Of a DNA stretch of 64,000 nt, positions 8,556 to 17,167 are shown piece by piece. A model generated the notes under the pieces. The model worked only from the letters and a program-made list of their open reading frames with translations. It was not told the DNA's origin and did not search any database. Source of the stretch: Pseudomonas sp. KUIN-1 (GTDB taxonomy: Bacteria > Pseudomonadota > Gammaproteobacteria > Pseudomonadales > Pseudomonadaceae); the NCBI RefSeq assembly GCF_009176725.1, contig NZ_AP020337.1:5568001-5632000 (forward strand). Reading direction: 5' to 3'. The translations under genes were made by a program, and so were the position numbers. The stretch's first letter is position 1. Each line of letters starts with the position of its first letter.

Positions 8556-11500
8556 ATGTTTGAACGGTTGATTCAATTCGCGATTGAACAGCGCATCGTC
8601 GTGATGCTTGCTGTGCTGCTCATGGCTGGGCTGGGCATCGCCAGTTACCAGAAACTGCCCATCGATGCGGTCCCCGACATCACCAACGTACAGGTGCAGA
8701 TCAACACCTCTGCGCCCGGCTTCTCGCCGCTGGAAACCGAGCAGCGCATCACCTTCGCCATCGAGACCAACATGGCGGGGCTGCCCGGTTTGCAACAGAC
8801 GCGCTCGCTGTCGCGCTCGGGCCTGTCCCAGGTCACGGTGATTTTCGAGGACGGCACCGACCTGTTCTTCGCCCGCCAACTGGTGAACGAGCGCCTGCAG
8901 ATCGCCAAGGACCAGTTGCCGGAAGGCGTCGATACGATGATGGGGCCGATCTCCACCGGCCTTGGCGAGATCTTCCTGTGGACAGTCGAGGCTCGTGAGG
9001 GCGCGCTGAAAGAAGACGGCACGCCGTACACGCCGACCGACCTGCGGGTAATTCAGGACTGGATCATCAAGCCGCAACTGCGCAACGTGCCGGGCGTGGC
9101 CGAGATCAACACCATCGGCGGTTTCGCCAGGCAGTACCAGATCGCGCCTGATCCGAAAAAACTGGCCGCCTACAAGCTGACGCTCAACGATCTGGTGGCA
9201 GCGCTGGAGCGCAACAACGCCAACGTCGGCGCAGGCTACATAGAGCGCGGCGGCGAGCAGTTACTGATTCGCGCACCGGGTCAGCTGGGCACCGTGGACG
9301 ACATCGCCAACATCGTCATCGCCAATGTGCAGGGCACGCCGATCAGAATCAGCAGCGTGGCCGAGGTCGGCATCGGCAAGGAAATGCGCTCCGGCGCAGC
9401 CACCGAAAATGGCCGTGAAGTGGTGCTCGGCACCGTGTTCATGCTGATCGGTGAAAACAGCCGGACCGTCTCGCAGGCGGTGGCCGCCAAACTCGCCGAG
9501 ATCAACCGAACATTGCCGCAGGGTGTGGAAGCGGTAACGGTTTATGACCGCACCACGCTGGTGGAAAAAGCCATCGCAACGGTCAAGAAGAACCTGATCG
9601 AAGGCGCGATTCTGGTCATCGTGATTCTGTTTCTGTTCCTCGGCAACATCCGTGCTGCGCTGATCACCGCCATGGTGATTCCGCTGGCCATGCTGTTCAC
9701 CTTCACCGGCATGTTCACCAACAAGGTCAGCGCCAACCTGATGAGCCTGGGTGCACTGGACTTCGGCATCATTGTCGATGGCGCGGTGGTGATCGTCGAA
9801 AACGCCATTCGCAGGCTGGCGCATGCCCAGCAAAAGCACGGTCGCATGCTGACCCGCAGCGAGCGTTTCCACGAGGTCTTCGCTGCCGCCAGAGAAGCCC
9901 GTCGGCCGCTGATCTTTGGTCAGCTGATCATCATGGTCGTGTACCTGCCGATCTTCGCCCTCACCGGTGTGGAAGGCAAAATGTTCCACCCGATGGCCTT
10001 CACCGTGGTCATCGCCCTGCTCGGTGCCATGATTCTTTCGGTGACCTTCGTGCCTGCCGCCATCGCCATGTTCGTGACCGGCAAGGTCAAGGAAGAAGAA
10101 GGCTTTGTGATGCGCACCGCCCGCCAGCGCTACGCACCGATCCTGAGCTGGGTACTGGGGCATCGCTCGATAGCGTTCGGCATGGCCTTCGTGCTGATCG
10201 TGCTGTCAGGGTTCACCGCCAGCCGCATGGGCAGCGAGTTCATCCCGAGCCTGAGCGAAGGCGACTTCGCCTTGCAGGCATTACGTGTGCCCGGGACCAG
10301 CCTGACCCAGTCGGTGGACATGCAGCAGCGTCTGGAAAAAGCCATCATCGAAAAAGTCCCGGAAGTGCAGCGCGTGTTCGCCCGCACCGGCACCGCCGAG
10401 ATCGCCGCCGACCCGATGCCGCCCAACATTTCCGACAGCTACGTGATGCTCAAGCCGCAAAGCGAATGGCCTGACCCGGACAAGTCTCGCGAAACTCTGA
10501 TCGCCGACCTGCAAAAGGCCGCAGCCAGTGTGCCGGGCAGCAACTACGAACTGTCCCAGCCGATCCAGTTGCGCTTCAACGAACTGGTTTCCGGAGTGCG
10601 TAGCGATGTGGCGGTAAAGGTCTTCGGCGACGACATGAACGTGCTGAACCAGACCGCCGCAAAAATCGCCGCCACCCTGCAAAAAGTGCCGGGTGCCTCA
10701 GAAGTCAAAGTCGAGCAGACCACCGGCCTGCCAGTGCTGACCATCAACATCGACCGCGACAAGGCCGCGCGTTACGGCCTCAACGTGGCCGACGTGCAGG
10801 ACGCCATCGCCATTGCGCTGGGCGGTCGTCAGGCGGGCACGCTGTATGAGGGCGACCGCCGCTTCGACATGGTGGTGCGCCTCTCCGAGCAACTGCGAAC
10901 CGACGTGGACGGGCTTTCCAGCCTGCTCATTCCTGTGCCTGCAAGCGCTGGCAACCAGCAGATCAGCTTCATCGCCCTGTCCCAGGTCGCCAGCCTCGAC
11001 CTGGTGCTCGGCCCGAACCAGATCAGCCGCGAGAACGGCAAACGTGTGGTCATCGTCAGCGCCAACGTGCGCGGTCGCGACCTTGGTTCGTTTGTCGAAG
11101 AAGCGGGCACCACCATCGACAACGGCGTGCAGATCCCGGCCGGCTACTGGACCAGTTGGGGCGGGCAGTTCGAACAACTGCAATCGGCCGCCAAACGCCT
11201 GCAGATCGTCGTGCCGGTGGCGCTGCTGCTGGTACTGGCGCTGCTGTTCATGATGTTCAACAACCTCAAGGACGGCCTGCTGGTCTTCACCGGTATCCCG
11301 TTCGCCCTGACCGGCGGCGTCATGGCCCTGTGGCTGCGCGACATCCCGCTGTCGATCTCCGCAGGCGTGGGCTTCATCGCCCTGTCGGGTGTGGCGGTGC
11401 TGAACGGTCTGGTGATGATCGCCTTCATCCGCAGCCTGCGCGAACAAGGCCACTCACTGCACGACGCCATCAACGAAGGCGCCCTCACCCGCCTGCGCCC

Positions 11501-11708
11501 GGTGCTGATGACCGCACTGGTCGCCTCCCTGGGCTTCATCCCTATGGCCCTCGCCACCGGGACTGGCGCCGAAGTACAGCGACCGCTGGCGACCGTGGTG
11601 ATTGGTGGGATTCTGTCGTCGACGGCGCTGACGTTGCTGGTGTTGCCGGCGTTGTATCAGTGGGCGCATCGGCGGGAGGATGAGGAGGCGGTTGAGGCGT
11701 TGAAATAG
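8556..11708 (+). CDS. czcA: CzcA-type heavy-metal RND efflux transporter
   Basis: Inner-membrane proton-driven RND pump of 1050 residues, which is the normal HME-RND length. The N-terminus MFERLIQFAIEQRIVVMLAV is characteristic of CzcA/CusA. In TM4 the motif 'DFGIIVDGAVVIVEN' has the two acidic residues of the proton relay; the DFGxxxDGA pattern is the signature of divalent-cation (Zn/Co/Cd/Ni) members, whereas CusA-type Cu/Ag pumps differ here. Two large periplasmic loops and twelve membrane helices are recognisable. It probably forms the czcCBA operon with the two genes upstream, controlled by the divergent czcRS pair. Confidence 0.93.
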   Translation: MFERLIQFAIEQRIVVMLAVLLMAGLGIASYQKLPIDAVPDITNVQVQINTSAPGFSPLETEQRITFAIETNMAGLPGLQQTRSLSRSGLSQVTVIFEDGTDLFFARQLVNERLQIAKDQLPEGVDTMMGPISTGLGEIFLWTVEAREGALKEDGTPYTPTDLRVIQDWIIKPQLRNVPGVAEINTIGGFARQYQIAPDPKKLAAYKLTLNDLVAALERNNANVGAGYIERGGEQLLIRAPGQLGTVDDIANIVIANVQGTPIRISSVAEVGIGKEMRSGAATENGREVVLGTVFMLIGENSRTVSQAVAAKLAEINRTLPQGVEAVTVYDRTTLVEKAIATVKKNLIEGAILVIVILFLFLGNIRAALITAMVIPLAMLFTFTGMFTNKVSANLMSLGALDFGIIVDGAVVIVENAIRRLAHAQQKHGRMLTRSERFHEVFAAAREARRPLIFGQLIIMVVYLPIFALTGVEGKMFHPMAFTVVIALLGAMILSVTFVPAAIAMFVTGKVKEEEGFVMRTARQRYAPILSWVLGHRSIAFGMAFVLIVLSGFTASRMGSEFIPSLSEGDFALQALRVPGTSLTQSVDMQQRLEKAIIEKVPEVQRVFARTGTAEIAADPMPPNISDSYVMLKPQSEWPDPDKSRETLIADLQKAAASVPGSNYELSQPIQLRFNELVSGVRSDVAVKVFGDDMNVLNQTAAKIAATLQKVPGASEVKVEQTTGLPVLTINIDRDKAARYGLNVADVQDAIAIALGGRQAGTLYEGDRRFDMVVRLSEQLRTDVDGLSSLLIPVPASAGNQQISFIALSQVASLDLVLGPNQISRENGKRVVIVSANVRGRDLGSFVEEAGTTIDNGVQIPAGYWTSWGGQFEQLQSAAKRLQIVVPVALLLVLALLFMMFNNLKDGLLVFTGIPFALTGGVMALWLRDIPLSISAGVGFIALSGVAVLNGLVMIAFIRSLREQGHSLHDAINEGALTRLRPVLMTALVASLGFIPMALATGTGAEVQRPLATVVIGGILSSTALTLLVLPALYQWAHRREDEEAVEALK

Positions 11709-11970
11709 GTTTTTAAGTAAAAATTGCGCTGATCCAGCTGATGTTACCGTCAACTGGCCCAGCGCAGTCGGCACTGTCTGTAGCCAACGTCTTACTCCAT
11801 TTCCAGAAACGCAGCACACCTGCTGGCGAATGACCCAGATAGACGCTGCAGCACTGAACGATGATATTTAGAGCCTCAGCATTTACCTGCTGACGATTGA
11901 GTGCCTCAAGCAACAGTTGCTTGAGCAAGACAAGATCGTCAGTAAAGTCAAAAAAGAACAAGGAAGCTGC

Positions 11971-13313
11971 ATGAGTGGTTATGTTCCAAGACCCGCTTTG
12001 CCCAATGCAAGTAAAAGTAACAGCGGTGTGGAGCCTGTTGATATTCATGCCCAGCGCTGGGCCGAATACAAAGTCCATCAAGCGAAGGAAGACACCAAGC
12101 CCAACACCGTGGGCTGTGTGTTTGCAAAGAGCTGCGATCTTCCTGACGGCGTGATCGACCATGAGAAACCAGCAGGGTTTATTCCTGCTGAGAAGGTAGC
12201 CAACTACGGCGATCTATCAATTCTCGGCGGCCGTGAAACAGATGCGGACGGGAAGATCCACCTCAAAAAGATCAGTGGAAGCGCGTTGCCAACAGCGCTC
12301 GGAACACTTTTATGCGCGGTGCAGCGACTACTGCGAGTGTTTCCTGCAGCGGTCTCTGCACCACTGGAGCGGCTGTTGCTGCGGGTACAGGGACTGCTGC
12401 AACTGGCGCGGGGACTGGAGCAGGCGTAGTCACGGCAGGTGTTGCAGCCGGTACCTTGGCCGGTGTGGTTGCACTGCTCTGGCCATCAAGCCTCGGTGAT
12501 AGCAGTCTTTACATCGAAGAACAGCTCAAGTCGCTCAAGGAAGGCCGCACACGTGTTCGGTTGCATATCGAGCAACAAGCTGATGGCACTCTGAAAGGTT
12601 ATGGTTACAACACTCAGAAGCGCCGCGATTGGGAAATGATTCCGGTCGTGCAGTTCAAGGCGCAAGGCTCGCAGCAGGTGGCCGATTTTGGTGACGGCGT
12701 TACGTTGATTTGGACGCCTGCCGTCCCCCCCGCCGATACGTTGGGAATTCCAGCACTGGAAGCCGCACCGCAAGCCCCGCAAATCTGGATTTATCCGCCG
12801 ACCGAGCAAGCGGATAACATGATCGTCAACCCGACTCATCCGCCTGACTACAAGGATTTTATCCTTGTTTTTCCGGCTGACTCGGGCATAAAACCGCTCT
12901 ACATCGTGATGAACGTGCGCCTCGATCCGGGCACTGTGACAGGGCAGGGGCAGGACGTTTCGGGGATTTGGTTAGCCGGTGCAGGGGCTGGGCTTGGTGC
13001 AGCAATTCCAACTCGTATTGCTGACCAGCTCCGGGGGAAAAGCTTTGCCAGTTTCGACGCGTTCAGGAAGGCGTTCTGGAAAGCTGTGGCGACAGATCCG
13101 GAGTTAAGCAGTCAGTTTAATCCGGATAATATTAAGAGGCTTTCGAAGGGATTATCACCAACGACCCGGATGAAAGATCAGCTCGGAAAACGGATATCTT
13201 TTGAGCTTCATCACCTAGACACAATTGCAGATGGCGGTGCTGTTTACGATGTGGATAATCTCCGTGTAAACACGCCTAAAAACCACGTAGATATTCATAG
13301 GGATGCACATTAA
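11971..13313 (+). pseudogene. S-type pyocin-like HNH nuclease bacteriocin, one-base frameshift
   Basis: Bacteriocin of the S-type pyocin/colicin E class, predicted to kill relatives by DNA cleavage. It starts at ATG 11971 (AAGGAAG before it) with MSGYVPRPALPNAS. The reading frame then breaks inside a run of four T at about 12308-12311: frame 1 gives '...SALPTALGTLL' while the remainder, 'MRGAATTASVSCSGLCTTG...', continues one frame away from 12312. Adding one base restores a 447-residue protein with a short N-terminus, a Pyocin_S translocation domain (through 'LVFPADSGIKPLYIVMN') and a C-terminal HNH nuclease. That nuclease begins 'RIADQLRGKSFASFDAF' and keeps its HH...N...H...H residues ('FELHHLDTIADGGAVYD', 'NLRVNTPKNHVDIH'). 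Internal initiation at ATG 12312 (GGAA upstream) could still give a 333-residue product. A homopolymer sequencing error is a real alternative. Confidence 0.85.
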
Positions 13314-13570
13314 TGGAGCTGAAAAACGCGCTTTCTGACTACACCGAATCTGAGTTCAGGCAGATAATTCAGACCATTAAAAACTGTGACGGTGACGAGG
13401 CGTTTCAGGACGATTTAATTGCTCACCTGAATCTCATTGCCTTAGAGGCTGGTGGGTCTGACTTGGTTTTTTACCCGGAGGAAGGAGCTGATAATTCAGC
13501 CGAAGGCATCACCCAAACGATTAAAGAATGGAGTGCAGCCAATGGCCTGCCCGGCTTCAAAGATGCCTGA
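13313..13570 (+). CDS. Colicin E-type/pyocin nuclease immunity protein
   Basis: Small acidic immunity protein of 85 residues that should bind and neutralise the adjacent HNH nuclease. The N-terminal half 'MELKNALSDYTESEFRQIIQ' and the C-terminal 'DLVFYPEEGADNSAEGI' and 'WSAANGLPGFKD' match the Im7/Im9 family pattern, including the conserved Y-P and the G-x-P-G-F end. Its ATG overlaps the toxin stop (TAATG), so translation is coupled. It appears intact, so the cell should remain immune even if the toxin gene is broken. Confidence 0.92.
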   Translation: MELKNALSDYTESEFRQIIQTIKNCDGDEAFQDDLIAHLNLIALEAGGSDLVFYPEEGADNSAEGITQTIKEWSAANGLPGFKDA

Positions 13571-13681
13571 GGTCATGCCTTGATTTGCCCGCAAGGCATT
13601 AGACGCCTCCTGGATCCTCGCTTGTGCATTGCACCTAGTGCGCGGATACCCGGCAAAACCGACTGGTCTATCACCCAAAGA

Positions 13682-13717
13682 AAAAAACCAGCGCCCGTAA
13701 GAGCCCCGGTTTTTTAT
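13682..13717 (+). terminator. Putative terminator after the bacteriocin operon
   Basis: AAAAAACC and GGTTTTTT face each other around a G/C-rich loop about 110 bp after the immunity stop, ending in a T run. The stem is short and AT-rich, so this is a moderate-confidence call. Confidence 0.45.
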
Positions 13718-13807
13718 CACGCTCAAATCGCTTGTAGTCGCCGTGGTGTCATTTCGCGCCCTGATCACCACAAGGCATGGCCACGGACCTTGAGCACAGC
13801 CAGCTCG

Positions 13808-14124
13808 ATCCCGTTCCCGATTGCGACTCGTATTGCCGATCAGTTGCGCGGCAAAAGCTTCAGCAGTTTTGGTGCGTTCAGGAAGGTATTTTGGATCTCG
13901 CTAGCTAATGACTCGGAGTTAAGCCAGCAATTCAGCTCACCTAACCTGTCCAGCATGGCAAAAAGGCTTGGCCCCCGGCAGCACCGAAAAGCGAGCACGC
14001 AGGAAAGCGCATCGCATTCGAACTGCACCACGTAGAACTAATTAAAAACGGTGGTGCCGTGTACGATGCCGACAATCTTCGAGCTGTTACACCAAGACGT
14101 CATATTGTGAGTAATGGAATTTAA
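13808..14124 (+). pseudogene. Relic HNH cytotoxic domain of a second S-type bacteriocin
   Basis: A second, decayed copy of the toxin's C-terminal domain with no translocation or receptor part. It begins 'FPIATRIADQLRGKSFSSFG', closely matching the intact domain at about 13006. It reads on to 'SPNLSSMAKRLG', then loses frame near 13970. The homologous continuation 'RIAFELHHVELIKNGGAVYD', then 'ADNLRAVTPRRHI', is in another frame up to the stop at 14122-14124. The terminal HNH histidine is missing: the end reads HIVSNGI where the intact copy has HVDIH. It is inactive as it stands, probably left over from exchange of toxin-immunity cassettes. Confidence 0.8.
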
Positions 14125-14263
14125 GAGCGCTCTTGCCGGCTACACAGAGCACGAATTCAAAGCCCTGGTTGACACTATGGACGATGCTGGAACGGAAGAG
14201 GATTGCGGAGAGTTGGTGGAGCACTTCAACAAGGTTGTGCTTGCGGATCAAAGACCCCAATAA
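14114..14263 (+). pseudogene. Truncated orphan immunity protein
   Basis: The ATG at 14114 overlaps the relic toxin's end and encodes 49 residues, MEFKSALAGYTEHEFKALVD followed by an acidic stretch and '...HFNKVVLADQRPQ'. The first half matches the Im7/Im9-type immunity fold and the neighbouring 85-residue immunity protein. The conserved second half (the Y-P turn and G-x-P-G-F end) is gone, replaced by a premature stop. It is probably non-functional, although a role in protecting against related toxins cannot be excluded by inspection. Confidence 0.75.
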
Positions 14264-14288
14264 AAAGAAAAGCGCCCCGAAGGACGCT
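14262..14288 (-). terminator. Rho-independent terminator of oprD-type gene
   Basis: On the minus strand AGCGTCC-TTCG-GGGCGCT is followed by TTTTCTTTTT, 33 bp after the porin stop. The same hairpin sequence recurs at 16014-16039. Confidence 0.8.
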
Positions 14289-14320
14289 TCTACGGATGCT
14301 GTCGAGAATGTGATATGCGG

Positions 14321-15646
14321 TCAAAGCACACTCAACGGATACTCCACAATCACCCTCACCTCATCCAGATCCGATTCGAACGCCGTGGCCCGGGTCGTTG
14401 CCTGGCGTACGCGCAGCGACAGGTCTTTGAGTGATCCGGTCTGCACGATGTATTTCGCTTCGATATCACGCTCCCAGCGTTTTTGATCGGTCAGTGGGTT
14501 GCCTTGTGCGTCGCGGCGCATGTAGGTGCTGTTGGCGTTGGAGTAGTCGGCGTCGGTGCCTTTGCCGTAGCGGGTCATGAACGACAGGCCGGGCACGCCG
14601 AAGGTGGACATGTCGAGGTTGTAGGTGACCATCCACGAGCGCTCCTTGGGTGAGTTGAAGTCGCTGTACTGGATGGAGTTGGCCAGGTAGATGGAGTCGG
14701 ACTGCCTGAGGTAGTCGAAGTCATCATCACCTTCGTTGCGCTGGTGCGAAAGCGACAGGGTGTGTGCGCCGTATTGCAGGGCGAGTTTTGCGCTCCAGAT
14801 GTCGTTGTCGAATTCGCCGAGCAGCTTTTTGCCCTCGTCGGTGGCGTTGTAATAGTTCAGGCTGCCGGTCAGTGCGAGGTCATCGGAAAGTGGCAGCACA
14901 TAAGACGCCGAGGCGTATTTCTGATCCCAGACATCTTTCAGGCGGCTGGTGTAAAGGCCGAGGCTAAGCCTGTCGGTGGCCTGGTAATCACCGCCGAAGT
15001 AGGCAACCCAGGGAGAGTCGACCGCGCCGCCGTAGAAGGTCACGAAGCCGTCGCGCAGGTTGCTGGAGACCGGCTGGCTCATGGAATGCAGGCGACCGCC
15101 TTGCAGGGTCAGGCCGCTGATGCTGTTGTTGATCGCCGTGACGCCACGAAAGCTTTCCGGCAGCAGGCGTGAATCACCGAATGCAACCACCGGCGTCGAC
15201 GGGAAGACATCGCCCACGTTGACGACGGTGTCGAAGGCCCTGGCCTTCAGCGAGCCGCCGACTTTGCTGTACTCGTCGCGGGCATTGCCCTGCCCATCGA
15301 CCGGCAGCACATCGAATGCGCTGCGCCCGCCGTTGCGTCCATCGCCTGTGTCGAGCTTGATGCCGATCATGGCAAAGGCATCGACCCCGACGCCGAATGT
15401 GCCTTGAGTGAAACCTGACTGGAATCGCCCGATGATGCCCTGCGCCCATGCTTCGGAGTAACCATTGCCGGTCGGGCTTGACTCGCCGTTGCGGTGGTCG
15501 CGGTTCATGTAGAAGTTACGGTTGAGTACCGTCAGCGTGCTGCCTTCGATGAAGCCTTCTTTCTGTTCTTCGGCGAGTGCGGTAATCGGCGTTACACCTG
15601 CCAGTGTCGAGCACAGGGCAAGGGACAATGTTCTGAGTTGGGTCAT
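14321..15646 (-). CDS. OprD-family outer-membrane porin
   Basis: Substrate-specific outer-membrane porin of 441 residues. It has a signal peptide (cleavage around 'ITALAEEQ'), then 'GFIEGSTLTVLNRNFYMNRD', the conserved OprD N-terminal strand with R-N-F-Y. Repeated amphipathic strands follow, with the family motif 'SYVLPLSDDLALTGSLNYY', and the C-terminus 'DLDEVRVIVEYPLSVL' is typical of OprD. OprD members take up basic amino acids, small peptides or aromatic acids; the substrate here is not evident. The hairpin at 14262-14288 terminates it. In P. aeruginosa czcRS signalling is linked to OprD repression; co-location here is only suggestive. Confidence 0.92.
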   Translation of the reverse strand: MTQLRTLSLALCSTLAGVTPITALAEEQKEGFIEGSTLTVLNRNFYMNRDHRNGESSPTGNGYSEAWAQGIIGRFQSGFTQGTFGVGVDAFAMIGIKLDTGDGRNGGRSAFDVLPVDGQGNARDEYSKVGGSLKARAFDTVVNVGDVFPSTPVVAFGDSRLLPESFRGVTAINNSISGLTLQGGRLHSMSQPVSSNLRDGFVTFYGGAVDSPWVAYFGGDYQATDRLSLGLYTSRLKDVWDQKYASASYVLPLSDDLALTGSLNYYNATDEGKKLLGEFDNDIWSAKLALQYGAHTLSLSHQRNEGDDDFDYLRQSDSIYLANSIQYSDFNSPKERSWMVTYNLDMSTFGVPGLSFMTRYGKGTDADYSNANSTYMRRDAQGNPLTDQKRWERDIEAKYIVQTGSLKDLSLRVRQATTRATAFESDLDEVRVIVEYPLSVL

Positions 15647-15861
15647 ATGTGCTCCGATGGATCGGCAGATTGTTTTAAACGTGTCGACCTGGCTCTTTTT
15701 ATAGGTGCGAGAGCTGCCAGCGGGGCACCATCTTGAAGTGGCGAAGATAACGTCGAGGTGACGGCGGGATTACAAATATGAAAGGAAGTGAAGTACCGCC
15801 TGCGTTAGTTCAATACGGTGAAACAGGCATTGAACGGATACGTCTGTTTTTATTCTCGCCG

Positions 15862-15970
15862 AAGGCCGTAGGAGCAGGCCGGGCGACGTTTCGCTGGTTA
15901 GCGAAGATGGTGCATTTGCAGCGAGCATGCCGGCCTCTTCGCGAACAAGTTCGCTCCTACGCCCTTCGGG
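15862..15970. repeat. REP pair (inverted GTAGGAGC... elements)
   Basis: GCCGTAGGAGCAGGCCGG (15864 onward) faces 'CGCGAACAAGTTCGCTCCTACGCC' about 60 bp later, giving the inverted-pair arrangement typical of Pseudomonas REP doublets. It sits in a 470-bp gap between the porin start and the small gene at 16119-16340, with no gene seen. Confidence 0.75.
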
Positions 15971-16013
15971 CAGATGCATGAAAAACGCTTATCGCCGACG
16001 TTTCTGCCAGGAA

Positions 16014-16039
16014 TAAAAAAAGCGCCCCGAAGGACGCTT
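16014..16039 (-). terminator. Rho-independent terminator
   Basis: The minus-strand hairpin AGCGTCC-TTCG-GGGCGCT is followed by a run of seven T. It lies 80 bp after the stop of the small leftward gene at 16119-16340. Confidence 0.75.
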
Positions 16040-16118
16040 AAAGATTCGCCCCGACCAAAGGAGCAGGGAGCTGCTACAAAGGGCGAATAGGGGTGCAGCG
16101 GGTCGGGCAGCAAAGGCA

Positions 16119-16340
16119 TCAGCCTTCGGACTTGGTCGACCGCTCAGCCTCGGCTTTCTCGTCGGTATTGACGTACCGCTCGGCTTTGCTGCTGTTCTGT
16201 TCCTTGAAGCGCATCTCCTGCGCCAGGCGCATCTTGTCGGCAGCGGGGCTTGCGTACTCGTTACCGTCGTCGGCAAAGGCTGCAGTGGCGGACAAGGCAG
16301 CTACGGCGAAGACCATCGATTTGACCAGTTTCATCATCAT
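16119..16340 (-). CDS. Small secreted protein of unknown function
   Basis: Encodes 73 residues beginning MMMKLVKSMVFAVAALSATAAFADDGNEY. A clear signal peptide (cleavage after AFA) leaves a mature part of about 48 residues that is highly charged, with no Cys, ending '...DEKAEAERSTKSEG'. I do not recognise the family. The gene is divergent from the DUF2790 gene across a 218-bp AT-rich gap and is followed by a strong terminator hairpin, which supports it as a real gene. A periplasmic stress role would be guesswork. Confidence 0.7.
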   Translation of the reverse strand: MMMKLVKSMVFAVAALSATAAFADDGNEYASPAADKMRLAQEMRFKEQNSSKAERYVNTDEKAEAERSTKSEG

Positions 16341-16558
16341 TACCTTTCTCGGTTGAATGTCGGACCTGCGCAGCGCTCGGCGCTCGTCAGGGATGAAACA
16401 AGCTTACGGAGGGGGAGCTAACAGGAAGGTGAGCGAACAATGACAATACTGTTAGGAAGCTGACATCTGCGAGATGACCGATTTGTAATGTTTCAGCAAC
16501 CTTCCGGTTAGTGCGCATTGGTTAGGGTTAAGCCACATTCAAACGGAGACAAAAGAAA

Positions 16559-16888
16559 ATGCGCACAGCCAAATCGTTGTTACTTGCCCTGGTCATCCTT
16601 TCGCCCATCAGTGCTTTCGCCTACACCTCTGATGAGGTCAAAGCCACCACGGTGATCAAGGAACACCAGGCCAGCGTGCAGAAGTATGCCGCCCTCCATA
16701 ACAAGCCGATGCCGGAGATCAAGGAGTACACCTACGGCATGAAGCTGGACGTTGCCAAGCTGGTCCGCAAGTCCCCGGATCTGCAAACCTGTAGCGTGAT
16801 GCCAAAACTGATGACCTACGAAGACTCCAAGGGCAAGCTGAACACCGTTCAGTACCAGGTCCTCAGCGGATGCAGAAACAGCCAATGA
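16559..16888 (+). CDS. DUF2790-family periplasmic protein
   Basis: Secreted protein of 109 residues. The signal peptide MRTAKSLLLALVILSPISAFA is followed by a mature domain with 'YTYGMKLDVAKLVRKSPDLQTCSVMP', 'MTYEDSKGKLNTVQYQVLSGC' and two Cys that could pair. The pattern matches the small Pseudomonas-specific DUF2790 family, whose members often respond to metals or envelope stress; function is unknown. The start follows AACGGAGAC. It is a single gene with a strong terminator 43 bp downstream. Confidence 0.8.
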   Translation: MRTAKSLLLALVILSPISAFAYTSDEVKATTVIKEHQASVQKYAALHNKPMPEIKEYTYGMKLDVAKLVRKSPDLQTCSVMPKLMTYEDSKGKLNTVQYQVLSGCRNSQ

Positions 16889-16930
16889 TTCTGACCCTGC
16901 CAGGAAGGCCACTCAGCGTTACATCCCCCG

Positions 16931-16963
16931 TCAGCCCGGACCGTCATTCGGGCTGAGTTTTTT
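16931..16963 (+). terminator. Rho-independent terminator
   Basis: The 8-bp stem TCAGCCCG / CGGGCTGA with a 10-nt loop is followed by GTTTTTT. It ends the DUF2790 transcript. Confidence 0.85.
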
Positions 16964-17167
16964 GCGTCTGCAATCCCCTCCTTTTCCCGTCTAAAATCCA
17001 GCTTCAATTGGTGATTCCGGCCTTTTTTTGCAACATCACCGCCTCTGCGTGGTCAACGCAAACCCCACTGTGGCGTGTCGAGATGTGTCTGGACGTAGTT
17101 CCGGTCCATCAAACACAGGCTCGGTTACGGTGATCGAGACACTGCAATTACGGATTTGGAATGACCG

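Noticed and set aside
11713..12162. Minus-strand 149-codon ORF between czcA and the bacteriocin
   Set aside because: Most of it is antisense to the bacteriocin N-terminus, no ribosome-binding site or recognisable family is visible, and the intergenic part alone is too short to judge. Kept only as a remote possibility of a decayed gene.
12300..12320. Programmed -1 frameshift joining the two bacteriocin frames
   Set aside because: The in-frame codons CTT-TTA do not form a standard slippery heptamer, and the tRNA re-pairing would be poor. A one-base loss in the T run is simpler.
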